In this document: piece by piece, positions 54,556 to 64,000 of the stretch
Layout of the letters: each line of letters opens with the position of its first letter
Numbering within the stretch: position 1 is the first letter of the stretch
Assembly (NCBI RefSeq): GCF_015706575.1
Contig: NW_024037056.1
Span: 12,847,176 to 12,911,175 of the forward strand
Reading direction: 5' to 3'
DNA length: 64,000 bases
Origin: Patiria miniata
Lineage: Eukaryota; Echinodermata; Asteroidea; Valvatida; Asterinidae
Position numbers and translations under genes: made by a program
Notes under the pieces: generated by a model
Told to the model about the DNA's origin: nothing
Database searches by the model: none
Seen by the model: the letters and a program-made list of their open reading frames with translations, nothing else

Positions 54556-54815
54556 ATTAGAGTTGAGTTGTGCGTTGGTTCTCTCCTGTGCCACAAGGGT
54601 TTTTCTCCGGCCCTCCGATTTTCCTCCCTCCGGAAAAATCAAACACTTTCAATCTCAGGCTGTGCTCTGTAGTCACATATGGGTCGATGTGGCCGGCAGC
54701 CATAGGCGCCTTTACGTGCCAGTGGCCCGACCACATTGTAGCCGCGTCCTTCGCAATTCAGCATCCCAGCTGCGAGTAAGGATGATTAGCCTCCCAAATT
54801 ATTATTATTATTAAA
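54556..54815 (+). mobile_element. SINE-like retroposon tail with (ATT)n
   Basis: TTTTCTCCGGCCCTCCGATT and TTCCTCCCTCCGGAAAAATC resemble the conserved core of tRNA-derived SINE/LINE tails. The stretch ends in ATTATTATTATTA. No clear A/B boxes were seen, so it may be a 5'-truncated copy. Confidence 0.5.
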
Positions 54816-55255
54816 TCTGTAAGTACGTTTCACAGTAATTGCAAGTGTTCCTGCCTTTAAGCCAAATAAACCTTCTGGTCTACTGTATGTAGCTATTGAA
54901 TTCAGTTGGCTTCTACAAATTATTTTCAGTACAAATTGCTTTGAATTGTACACACGTTTTTTGGGAGGCGGCAAGCAAAGTTCCCTAAAAATAGAAGAGT
55001 CCTCCTCCGCATGTTCCTCAAAATATTCCACACCATCAATCTATGTGACTAGCGACACTTCTGCTCTTGAAGAATTTGGAAGTGTACGACTCTAATGCCT
55101 AGAGCCTCTTTCCTCATAGGAGAATCTACCTAACGATACCCTGATGTACTGTGAAAGGTGTGCATTGGTATGAGTTACACATCATACACATGTGCGCTTG
55201 AATAGTTTGCAGTAATAATGCGTCTTTATTTTTCCGTTCAAAATGTAGCTATGTT

Positions 55256-55562
55256 AATAATATTAACAGGTTCTTTATAATGCTTATCAAAGCACTTTAC
55301 ATCATTATTACCCCTGATCAATGGGCCAATTAAACATATAATCCATCTCAACTCCCTGGGGAGTATACAGCCGGATGCTGCCATTTTGGCGCAAGGCAGC
55401 TAACATCAACCACAGTAACCATCTCTGCCCTCACAGGTATACCATTTACTCCTGGGTGGGGAGAAGCAATGAGTGATAAAGTGCCTTGCCCAAGGACACA
55501 CGCACCATAACCACGGGCTGGACTCGAACCCACAACCTGCAGAATTACCCGCAGACCACATA
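55256..55562 (-). mobile_element. tRNA-derived SINE, type 4, copy 1
   Basis: The minus strand carries TCTGCGGGTAATTCTGCAGG then GGTTGTGGGTTCGAGTCCAG (B-box). The + strand shows the body: CTCCCTGGGGAGTATACAGC, ACCATCTCTGCCCTCACAGG, CCTGGGTGGGGAGAAGCAAT. The tail near 55256 is ATTA-rich with TCAAAGCACTTTACATCATT. Copy 2 is at 62868-63200. Confidence 0.76.
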
Positions 55563-56341
55563 ATGTTAAATTCCTATGCAAAAATATGCATAGAATATCT
55601 TTCCAGTAGCCTGCCCCGTGGCGTTTTTTTTTACCATGCAATGCATGTCTCCTGTTACAAATGTTCGCTTGAATTGTCTCCACCATTTACTGTAATTTTT
55701 TTTTTTTTTCTAAACTGTCGAGTTCCAAGGGTTTTTAGTATGCGTAGAATGACTTTCCAGCTTGCCCCTGGCAAATTTCATCATGCAGTGCATTATCTCC
55801 TGAGATGGAAAGGCGTGTTTAACGACACTCACTTTAACACTTTGCGCGGGAGATTTTCACTTCTGCTTTACATTCGAATTCATCAGAGAACTTTTTTATG
55901 TATTCCCTATTTTAAACCTAAATTCATGCTATTTACACTAGCGATTTGAATTAAAGGGTGCATGAAATGAATTCCAACTGAAAATTATATTATGCAAATA
56001 TTAGTGCCTCTGAATTGTATATATTGAGTTTGAAAGTGAATTTTATGCATGTACAACATGGTTTACTTTACCTTTTCTTTTTGTTATTTTAGCCCATTAG
56101 AATCTTTACTGCATTGTATAGAAATGTATTCAATTGTATTCACTCCTTGCAAAAGCTATTTAATTTACAAAACCTTCAAAGCACTTCAATACTTTACTGG
56201 ATTACATTCAGGCCACAAGTAGTTAAGCTTTTGCTTTTTCAGTGATGGCCATTGTTGATTTATTGTGTCAATCACACCGGTTCTGCAGACATAATGAGCA
56301 TGTGTCAGCCTTTGTGAGTGGCTAAATGTTTAAACATATTT
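55563..56341. other. Intron 1, nothing recognised
   Basis: AT-rich, with a T-run at 55697-55710. The 158-aa ORF (55473-55949) starts inside the SINE and has no domain. Confidence 0.4.
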
Positions 56342-56873
56342 TTAAAGGGAATGTACATCATTGGCTTTTGCTGTAATTTTCAGAAATGAACTATTTGAGG
56401 GGTTAGTATAATAGATCAAATATTGTTTAAGTGACATGTTTGAAGTTTTGTGTTTGAAAATGCTTGAAAAACCAAGAAAAACTAAAATTGTTTAAGTAGT
56501 CTGGTTCCCTGACTCCACTAAAGATAAAATGGATCAATTTATAGATGTCGGAAAATTGTAAGGTAAGGGAACCAGCCTAGCTGGCCTGCACCCATTCATG
56601 AACATGTAACCAATAGCAAACACAATTTGGACGGAAAAAATTGTAAATTTGGAGCAGTAGTTGAAAAATAGTTAGGTTTTTCCAACGGTGGTCGGCCGAC
56701 CACCGTTGGAAATGTATACAAAAATACCATTTTCTTGAAAATGACTTGACACCAGGTGCCATAATTTTACAGGTTGCTTTAGACTGTCATTTACCAACAT
56801 CCTAGTAGGGTATTTCGTAAAAACTTGGTAGTTTTATTTTTTGATGTTTGCAAATGTTGTATATTCCCTTTAA
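56342..56873 (-). mobile_element. TTAA-AGGGAA MITE family, full copy in inverse orientation
   Basis: TTAAAGGGAATGTACATCAT at the left and AATGTTGTATATTCCCTTTAA at the right (last 20: ATGTTGTATATTCCCTTTAA). The interior is the inverse of 7710: GTCTGGTTCCCTGACTCC, CCAACGGTGGTCGGCCGACC, TTGATGTTTGCAAATG. TTAA on both sides. Confidence 0.8.
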
Positions 56874-58845
56874 GCATTTCTTAAAATATTTGCAGAATGC
56901 AAAGTCACATGCTTAGTGCTCAGTGGTCTTGTGTCAAACTGGAAGGCTGAAAGGGAGTGGGGTCCCTTGCCTCTGTGCGATGACTGGCCATGTTATAAAT
57001 TAGGCCAAAGATGCCAAAAACAGCAAGGGAATCGGTCACAGAAAGCCCTATAATTTTGTACAGGAAGATTCAGGGGAAAAGTCACGGAATTGCACTTTAA
57101 GATATCTGTGGGAACCTCTGAATGTGAACTACAGCTTATATTTCACTCTGCTTGTCAGTCTCAGGAAACGGGACTCCACTACAACAGTGTTAATGTGTAT
57201 GTGGATTAGAATTTGAATAAGGATTATTCAGACGACGGCGCGGCAGTCGTCGGAGAGCTCTCAGATCCTGTTTTCGTACACCCAGCGATACATGTATGCA
57301 ACACCCTAGCTTGTAGTTGGTATTCGTGGAGTGACGGCATTCAGCTCTGCGAGGTGCTACTTAATGCCCCGTTGATGGGGCTTTGGTGTCCCATTCCCCC
57401 CCCCTCCCCTCGGCTTTAACCCCCTTTGGCCTACTGTCGGCAGACTTTGTGACATGTTGGAGTGTCGGTACGTGGAACTCATTTGATCAGGAGGCAATGA
57501 AGCTGCTATTGTGGTGATGCTGTCTCGATTCATGCCGGACCTAGATTTTCGGCGTGTAAGGCTTACGTGTATAATCTGCCGTAAAGAATTTGGTCGTTCA
57601 ACAAAAAGGAGACATGAATGACACGTGTTTTCACATAAAAACTCTGGCTGTGTGTCGAGGCTTAAATGTTAGTCGTATTTCACTTTTACCCAAAGTAATA
57701 AGAGAGATGTTCATTCGGATGTAAACATTAAATGACAATATTGAAGTGAAAAGTAAAACTTAAACTTATTCATCTTCTTGGCTTAATTTATGTCGGGGTG
57801 TAATCTCATTTTGTATGAAATTGTAAAGCAACATCTCTGACAAAAGTCAGGAGGTATTTGTTTTGCTAGTCAAAAAAAATTAAGGCGGCGAGATGTTTTT
57901 ATCTTAACAAGATCTTCAGAAGAAATATGACAGTGTTACAAGAAACAAACACGTGGGGAACTCAACAAGGTTGGAAGGAGAAACACAAAGCGGGATTAAG
58001 ATCAGAGCAAATGGAGTGGAAGAACAAACAAATGGTGGATTGATTAGGGGATAGACCAAGAGGGTTTGAAAAGGGGAAAACACCAGTATGTGTTTTGCTA
58101 GTTCTTAGAATTTTCCTGGCTAGAACTTTGGAGAGAATGACGCTGAGACTTGGAACAACCAACATTCATCGGGAATTTCAGGCAGTGTAACCTCAAAGCT
58201 TCTAAAATTGATTGCTTGAAGGCAGAATAGAATCCTGATAGTTCTGCCCTGTTTCCTTTGAATTCTGACCTAATTCCTGTAAGCACCTTCCAGCACAAGG
58301 TAATTGTCGAAGACCGAGATGTAGACTAGACAGTAGCTGGCATCAAAAGATGCAGACACAACTGAATCATTCAAATGATGTTGACCATTCCCAGACACTG
58401 ATGCGTTGATCTCAGTCCGATATTGAGATGATCTGCCCGACTGATCAAGAACTCTTAAAAAACTGCCGCCAGACGTCGGCACTCCACTCCAACTCTCAAA
58501 ACTGATAAGGTACCTGCCACTTCCACCCACGCTCCGTCTCCCGATGGTATCGTTGTCAGAGAAAGGTGTCCAAATCCACCCCCTCACTCAAGAAAAAAAA
58601 AAAACCAACTCTACGAATTGAGAATTTTGCGCCAAAATGACCAAGTACGCAAACGCACACCGACATTGAAAATAAAGTACAATAGGTGCTCTTAGCTAAT
58701 GGGCCCCAAGGTAGCGCCGTTGATTGATTTTGCGGGACCAAAAGCGTGAACAATTTATCAACGATATGCCACGCTTCATCATATCGCTCGGCTGATCAAT
58801 AACTGACTCCCAAAACACCTGGTGTGTTTCCTTGTTTAAAGGCAT
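56874..58845. other. Intron 1, no gene recognised
   Basis: 57210-57470 is GC-balanced and unique (GACGACGGCGCGGCAGTCGT); it could be regulatory. Reverse ORF 58270-58587 (105 aa) has no domain I recognise. Confidence 0.38.
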
Positions 58846-59135
58846 CCAGCGCTTGTTTGTCTCCATTTTTTTCCTTTCTAACGTCACTTGAGCTCATGTT
58901 AATTGATAAGCTTGTCATTTTTGTGTGGTGGAGCTGTCGTCTAGGTGTTTTGTCCTAAATTGAAAATATTCACAAAATGTCACCAAAGGAACCCAGTGCT
59001 TGTTTGTCTCCATTTTTTTTTTTTTACGTCACTTGAGCTCATATTAATTGATAAGGTTGTCATTTTTGTGTGGTGGAGCTGTCGTCTAGGTGTTTTGTCC
59101 TAAATTGAAAATATAATTCACAAAATGTCACCAAA
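58846..59135 (+). repeat. 147-bp tandem duplication
   Basis: GCTTGTTTGTCTCCATTTTT ... AATGTCACCAAA occurs at 58846-58987 and 58993-59135, differing mainly in a T-run and a few substitutions. Both hold ACGTCACTTGAGCTCAT and GGAGCTGTCGTCTAGGTG. Confidence 0.93.
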
Positions 59136-61024
59136 CCAAGTACTGTTCTAGATAGTGAAAAGGGTTGGGAGAGCTTGGAGGGTTTGTGTTTGAGCAAAAA
59201 AATGCATTTTTAAAAAACAAAATGATGGGAAAATCTCCTTGACACAGGAATTTGTCACCCTATTTAAATTAATTTAAAACAGTGAGAAGTGAGAAAAACA
59301 GTGAGGAAAACTGAATGAGTTATGAACTGATTGGCATGTCGTTCCCAGTGGGCAATATTTTAAGACGATAAATTGAGATTTGGAAATTTAGATTTTTAGA
59401 AATTTAGAGATTCAGAATGAAAGTTCAGGGGAAAAATAAAAATTGTCAACTGTCTGATTGCACTTAAGATGTGATTAAGTGACTCTAAAAGTTTTGGTTA
59501 AAAAAAAAAATGAAGCATGAACGTAAACTTGTATCTTGTGTTGGTGTTGGTGTTAACAAATATCCAACTTTGTCTGATAATATTTACATACATTTCTGTT
59601 ACTCAATTGCAAGAAAAAAAAATCTCCATTGCATCAATACATTCCAATGTATAAGATGCCAATTGTGGTGCCAGAAAGGATACGATCAAATGCCAGCAAA
59701 TTTATAAATTCATCTGCACTAAACAATGGCAAAGGCCACACGTCAATTTCACCTGCCCGGACCTTTCCATTTCATGTTTGTGTTTTTCCTCGTAAATCTC
59801 TTGACTATTTTCCCAATTTTTGCCACCACCGGACACAGAACTGTACATCGAATTAAGGCCGTACATTTCATTTAAAAATAATATGCCATAGTTGTTTATT
59901 TTCGACAAACTCTGGGAGGTGACTTCAAGCTGTAAATTATCCGAAGCTGCCCGGACCTGCCCTTTAAGGTTCAAAGTTGCGTAGTTTGTTATGGATGGCT
60001 GGGTGTAAAGGTGTAATGGATCGATCCAGTATTTACATCCATTACGTTGTTTCCCGGCAATGCCACTGATCTCCAATCAAGAAATGAAATACATATATGG
60101 AAAAGCCTTTGTTTTTGTTCTGATTTTTTTTCTTTCTTTTTCTTTTTTTTTTTTTTTATCCCAAATCCCATAGACTTTGTACATGTTTCATTCTTAACTG
60201 CATTTTTTGCATAAAACACAGTCATATGCCTTTCAAACTTAACTCGGCATAAAGCATAGTAAACATGGACTTTTTTCCAGGTGAAAATTGAGATGATGTC
60301 ATAATTTTACAGGCGATATTTTAAAATAAGCTTCAATTCACAACAAAAATCATGGTGCGGATAGCCCTATGTTCTGTTCATCGAACAAACAAAGCTCTAG
60401 TTCTTTTCTTCTTTTTCTTCTTTTTCTTCTTTTTCCTTTTAATCAGAGATGATGCACTGCAGGCTTAGCTCGTAACCCACAAGCAAGATGTCGATCGTTG
60501 AAACTAATGGATTTTGAAGTTTAATTGTTTTATTGATGCTCAATAAATTGTATTTTTTAAAGGGTTTCATGGTTGTCTCCATTGATCTCTGCACGAGTAT
60601 GTATTATCAGGGCTGTTAATCTAGAAGATACATGTAAAAAAACCAAAAAACGAAACCTTGAAAGATCCACACTCGCCAACAGAATTGTTTTCCTTGAATC
60701 CATAGATTCAACCTTGGCTTTTCTAGCTGTTCAAGTTTTGATTAAATTGTTTCTTCAAAAGCTCAGTTACGCTGAAAAGTCAATTTTAATGAAATATTGA
60801 GTTGTGGTGGAAGGAAAGGGCACATGCTCGAAACAACAGAAAAATTATCTTAATATTTGCATCAAAACATATAATGATGGATGTTTGCCCTTTACGGTAA
60901 TTTTATAAGCACCGTACACTCGGTGCCTTTTTGGGGGAACTTGTCAGAAAAAAATTTAAAAATTGCAAATTTGATTGAAAGTGATTGATTCTGATAAAAA
61001 AGAGGAAAATCTGTCTCGTGCTTA
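59136..61024. other. Intron 1, no gene recognised
   Basis: AT-rich. A T/C tract at 60125-60160 and (CTTTTT)n at 60405-60440. The 124-aa reverse ORF at 59702-60076 has no domain. A short inverted pair TAATGGAT / ATCCATTA lies at 60015-60048. Confidence 0.4.
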
Positions 61025-61232
61025 TATGGCCCGTTAGGCCAGTGTTTATCTCTGATTTCAGTGTCATCAAACGACAGACTTAATTTTGTACTCGTGGGTG
61101 GAGAGATCGAGGCAAGTGAGGGTGAAGTGGCTTGCTTAAGGACACAACATATTTTCAGTAGGTGGACTTGAACCCCTGACCCTCTGATCGTGAGTCCTGA
61201 ACCCTAACCACTAGGCCACACTCCCCCACTTA
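61025..61232 (-). mobile_element. tRNA-derived SINE, type 3, copy 2
   Basis: The minus strand reads GTGTGGCCTAGTGGTTAGGG (A-box TGGCCTAGTGG) and, after CACGATCAGAGGGTCAGG, GGTTCAAGTCC (B-box). The + strand shows GGCCAGTGTTTATCTCTG and GTGGGTGGAGAGATCGAGGC. It lies 110 bp before KCNQ exon 2. Confidence 0.75.
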
Positions 61233-61341
61233 TACGGGAGTAGATGTTGGAAGTAATTTGAATTTTCTTTTAAGATAACACCGAACTGCAAATGACGTTT
61301 TAATTTTTAAAAATGATTCTTTTTCTCTTTTCCCCCTGCAG

Positions 61342-61471
61342 ATTTCTATTGCTTTTCTCGTGCCTTATCATCAGTATTCTTGCAACCGTGGATACAAGTA
61401 CTAAATCTGCAAGCGGAGAAATTATCCAATCCTCTATTTACATCACATGCAATCATCTTGTCTTTACAATG
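61342..61471 (+). CDS. KCNQ: KCNQ-family channel, coding exon 2 (S1 helix and S1-S2 linker)
   Basis: Second coding exon of the same gene. A pyrimidine tract ending CCCCCTGCAG precedes it. Its first base completes the Val codon split by exon 1. The next residues, FLLLFSCLIISILATV (about 143-158 of the joined protein), match the family S1 helix (FLLVF-CLILSVFSTI type), and a TKSASGE linker follows. The exon closes in phase 0 after Met, at a GTAAGT donor (61472). In vertebrate KCNQ genes this exon is typically 91 nt; here it is 130 nt, so 13 codons (ending CNHLVFTM) lie where S2 would normally begin, with no GT donor at the expected 91-nt position. The downstream exons (S2-S6, pore, C-terminal helices) are not in the window. 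A mariner-like palindrome begins 22 bp after the donor. The S1 match and matching phases make the exon call strong; the 3' extension is odd. Confidence 0.84.
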
Positions 61472-61492
61472 GTAAGTCAACTTTGACCTTTG

Positions 61493-62000
61493 TACAGGGT
61501 GAGTAAAAAAAAAGCGAAACCCAAATGTCGGGACTATTGTTTTAGTGAAGTTCTGCATGTAGCACTTTCAAAATCTTGGATAAAAGCCCAATTCATAAGC
61601 TTTCTTTTAGTACAAGAATCATTCAAATCACTCATGTACTTTCCAAGTTACGGAATTTTAAACACAACCACCGTTTCAAAGTTCTGTCCACGGATCACAA
61701 CAAAGGTGTGTGATCTTTCAGCCAAACGAAAACAATTCACACACATCTCTATGTGATTTGTTTTCGTCATGCTGAAAGAACACTTACCTTCTTGTGATCC
61801 ATGGACGGAACTTGAAAACGGTTGTTGTGTTTAAAATTCCGTAACTTCAAAAGTACATGAGTGATTCGAATGATTCTTGTACTAAAAGAAAGCCTATGAA
61901 TTGGGCTTTCATATCCTAGATTTTGAAAGGGCTACATGCAGAACTTCACTTAAAAAATGGTCCTGACATTTGGGATTCGTTTTTTTTGACTCACCCTGTA
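61493..62000. mobile_element. Mariner-like palindromic MITE next to KCNQ exon 2
   Basis: TA-CAGGGTGAGT plus A-run at the left and T-run plus GACTCACCCTG-TA at the right. The arms of ~243 bp are nearly complementary throughout (TCGGGACTATTGTTTTAGTG near the left end, AAAATGGTCCTGACATTTGG near the right). The centre is at about 61735-61758. TA at both ends fits Tc1/mariner insertion. The element starts 22 bp downstream of the exon 2 splice donor. Confidence 0.82.
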
Positions 62001-62867
62001 TTAAGCCAGGTTCAGACTTTAAATTTGAAACTATGTATATTCATAATTTAGCATCGACAACTTTTCTACCCGACAAAATGCGACAACTTTCGCTGATACA
62101 ACATTTTAATTTCAAAGTTGTTGCCCCGTGAAAAAGTTTCACACTTTTGAAGTTTGATCTGCATTTTGATGAACTACATGTAGGTCTTGGATTTTAATAA
62201 TTTGATCATGGAAAAGTCATGGGAAAAATCAAGGAGTTTTATTGTCCTATAGATGCAGGAACTCTGCTTTAGGTTTAAATGTACGTACGTACATATGTAC
62301 GTCATATGCATGTATGTGTACTCCATACGTTATTCGTCAGAACGCTGACATCTTCAGATGGTCCTCTGTGAATACAAAACTGTTTTTATCCACGACTCCC
62401 ACAAAAAAACACTGCAATCATTTCTTTGTACACTGCTGAAAAGAACCTGACCTTTCTTTCGTCGACATGTTTTTTTTTAAAATCAAATTAACGGCAAAGG
62501 AAGAAACGTAGGGCAAATACGTCAAACGTAGTGCCCCAAACGGATGCTCGACGGTGAGCATTGTCACATCTAAATGGAAATGGCTGTCCTAATACAATTA
62601 CGTTTAATCCACAAGAGCCATTAATGAAAGAGGGACAATGCTTTTTTTGTACGTGGACACGTGCCCGGGGCATACATTTGGTATTTTAAGACTTGCATTT
62701 AAGCTGGCAAATCTCATTTTCGGAAGGTGTTTTTATCTAAATTGCGTTGTCAACAACTCAGTGACTTTTTCATGTTTAAAACCGCTTTCATAGTATTTTC
62801 CAGTTTGTGTGATTATAAAGTACAGAAAATACCTCGTGCATCGTGGCATTACGGTACGATTGCATGT
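62001..62867. other. KCNQ intron 2, nothing recognised
   Basis: ACGTACGTACATATGTACGT-like alternating sequence at 62282-62302; otherwise AT-rich and unique. Confidence 0.4.
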
Positions 62868-63200
62868 GGGATAATAATAATAATAACAGGTTTTTATAAA
62901 GCGCTTTTAACTATTAAGATTAAAGCGCTTTACATTATTATTACCCCTGATCATTGGGCCAATGAAACATTCCAAATGCCATCTCAGCTCCCTGGGGAGT
63001 ATACAGCTCGATTGTGCCTGCTAGGCGCAAGGAAGCTAATTCATTCACAATAACCATCTCTGCCCTCACAGGTACCCATTTTCTCCTGGGTGGGGAGAAG
63101 CAATGAGTGACAAAGTGCCTTGCCCAAGGGCACACGCACCCTAACCCCAGGCTGGACTCGAACCCACAACCTGCAGAATTACCCGCAGACCACAAATTCA
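62868..63200 (-). mobile_element. tRNA-derived SINE, type 4, copy 2
   Basis: Tail (AATAAT)n with TATAAAGCGCTTTTAACTAT and AAAGCGCTTTACATTATTAT at the left. Body CTCCCTGGGGAGTATACAGC and CCTGGGTGGGGAGAAGCAAT. The B-box GGTTCGAGTCC-type sequence on the minus strand lies inside CTGGACTCGAACCCACAACC. Confidence 0.78.
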
Positions 63201-64000
63201 ATGCTCCAGACCATGTGGTCATGGCAGTCCACAAATCTATCATCTAAAAATAATAACATGAAAAACATGAGTATACATGTACCTCTGTGGAATCATTCGC
63301 CCTGTGAACATTCCACATTATGAAATGTCCGTGACACAGCTTTTAAGAGCTCAGCGAATAAACCTGAAAATGTTTTTTTTTTTTTTTATCTTATACATCC
63401 ATCATCTAGTAATGGTCAAGGAGATTACAGCCTAGGAGTTTTGGATCATTAATTAGATGTCATGGTTAATGGGCTCTGTTTACGGACTTTACACTTCCTT
63501 TCATTATGCTGGAATCGCCAATGTGCAGCTCTGTGCGAAATCCACACAGTTGACAGAATTCCTATTTTGATATCAGTTTGTTCCCTGATGGTACCAGGTC
63601 CATTGCATTAGCCGGCTCTACCTTCCTCAGTTCATGTACCGCAACTTAGTGCTTATTTCACATTCGGGGGACAGAGCTGTACCCTCAACTGTAGTCATTA
63701 TTGCATTGGCAATGAAACCGATGCGTTCTCTCTACCACCGACTGTTCCTCCGCGCGTCTCCTGCCGTGAATTCAGCGGGCCACCAGGGGATATTAAACCC
63801 TAATTCAGCGAGGTAAAACGCGTATCATCCGTCGTTGGCGCGAATCGAATATGATTGGCAATTGACTACACGGCTCATTAAACCCTCGGCGGTCTGGCCC
63901 GGCCGGCGTGCGACAGTAAATCAATGGCCGGGATTGGTCGCGGGGAACAAATTAAGGAGTTATTTTGTAAACTGAAGAGGATCGATGCCCGACGTTTCGG
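63201..64000. other. KCNQ intron 2 at the right edge; GC-balanced unique end
   Basis: 63590-64000 is GC- and CpG-richer than neighbouring intron sequence (CTCGGCGGTCTGGCCCGGCC, CCGGGATTGGTCGCGGGG) and matches no repeat here. No S2-S3 exon could be identified in it. Possible regulatory DNA. Confidence 0.38.

Larger units (their letters stand above)
23051..61341 (+). other. KCNQ: KCNQ intron 1 (~38.3 kb)
   Basis: Bounded by GTAAGT at 23051 and a pyrimidine-rich CCCTGCAG ending at 61341; phase 2. It separates the cytosolic N-terminus from S1. I found no host exon inside it on either strand. It holds most of the transposon fragments, SINEs and tandem repeats listed here, plus stretches of more GC-balanced unique sequence that could be regulatory. 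Very long first introns are also known in vertebrate KCNQ genes. Confidence 0.82.

Overview
This window reads as animal nuclear DNA from a marine invertebrate deuterostome. An echinoderm (sea star or sea urchin type) is my best guess. That rests on the style of the tRNA-derived SINEs, the many short TTAA- and TA-flanked transposon remnants, frequent TACATGTA-type words, AT-rich non-coding sequence, and a KCNQ gene with the vertebrate-like first splice junction. The species cannot be fixed from the sequence alone.

Only one real protein-coding gene is recognisable: the 5' part of a KCNQ-family (Kv7) voltage-gated potassium channel on the + strand. Exon 1 (coding 22626-23050) carries the acidic N-terminus, the LGKPL and NFLERPAGW block and the first residues of S1. 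The S1 exon lies at 61342-61471, after an intron of about 38.3 kb. The rest of the channel (S2-S6, C-terminus) lies beyond the right edge. A possible 5' untranslated exon or promoter lies near 11.9-12.6 kb, but this is inference. I saw no other host gene.

Almost everything else is upstream flank or intron, filled with mobile-element debris. (a) TTAA-flanked elements: a Kolobok-like remnant with a frameshifted THAP domain (20819-21909), a TTAA-AGGGAA MITE family (four copies), a piggyBac-like TTAA-CCCTCC MITE family (five copies), and large palindromes at 1-309 and 34853-35341. (b) TA-flanked, mariner-like palindromes at 14332-14981 and 61493-62000; the latter sits 22 bp after the exon 2 donor. 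(c) A family with TCGTCAC termini and an internally iterated GTTTTCACGAA motif whose second half differs between loci (4592-5331, 18239-18685, 29678-30442). (d) AGGCC-poly(A)-ended elements. (e) Five or six tRNA-derived SINE types and the C-terminal stub of a LINE. (f) Tandem repeats: a GACTCGAGTC-rich 143-bp repeat, a 16-bp minisatellite in opposed arrays, a diverged ~148-bp repeat and a 10-bp repeat.

The most unusual observation is a ~110-bp insertion unit, present twice, that carries a perfect histone-mRNA-type 3' stem-loop with a purine-rich downstream element. It is flanked by a perfect 9-bp direct repeat in one copy and an imperfect one in the other. The iterated-motif TCGTCAC family is the second candidate for something undescribed.
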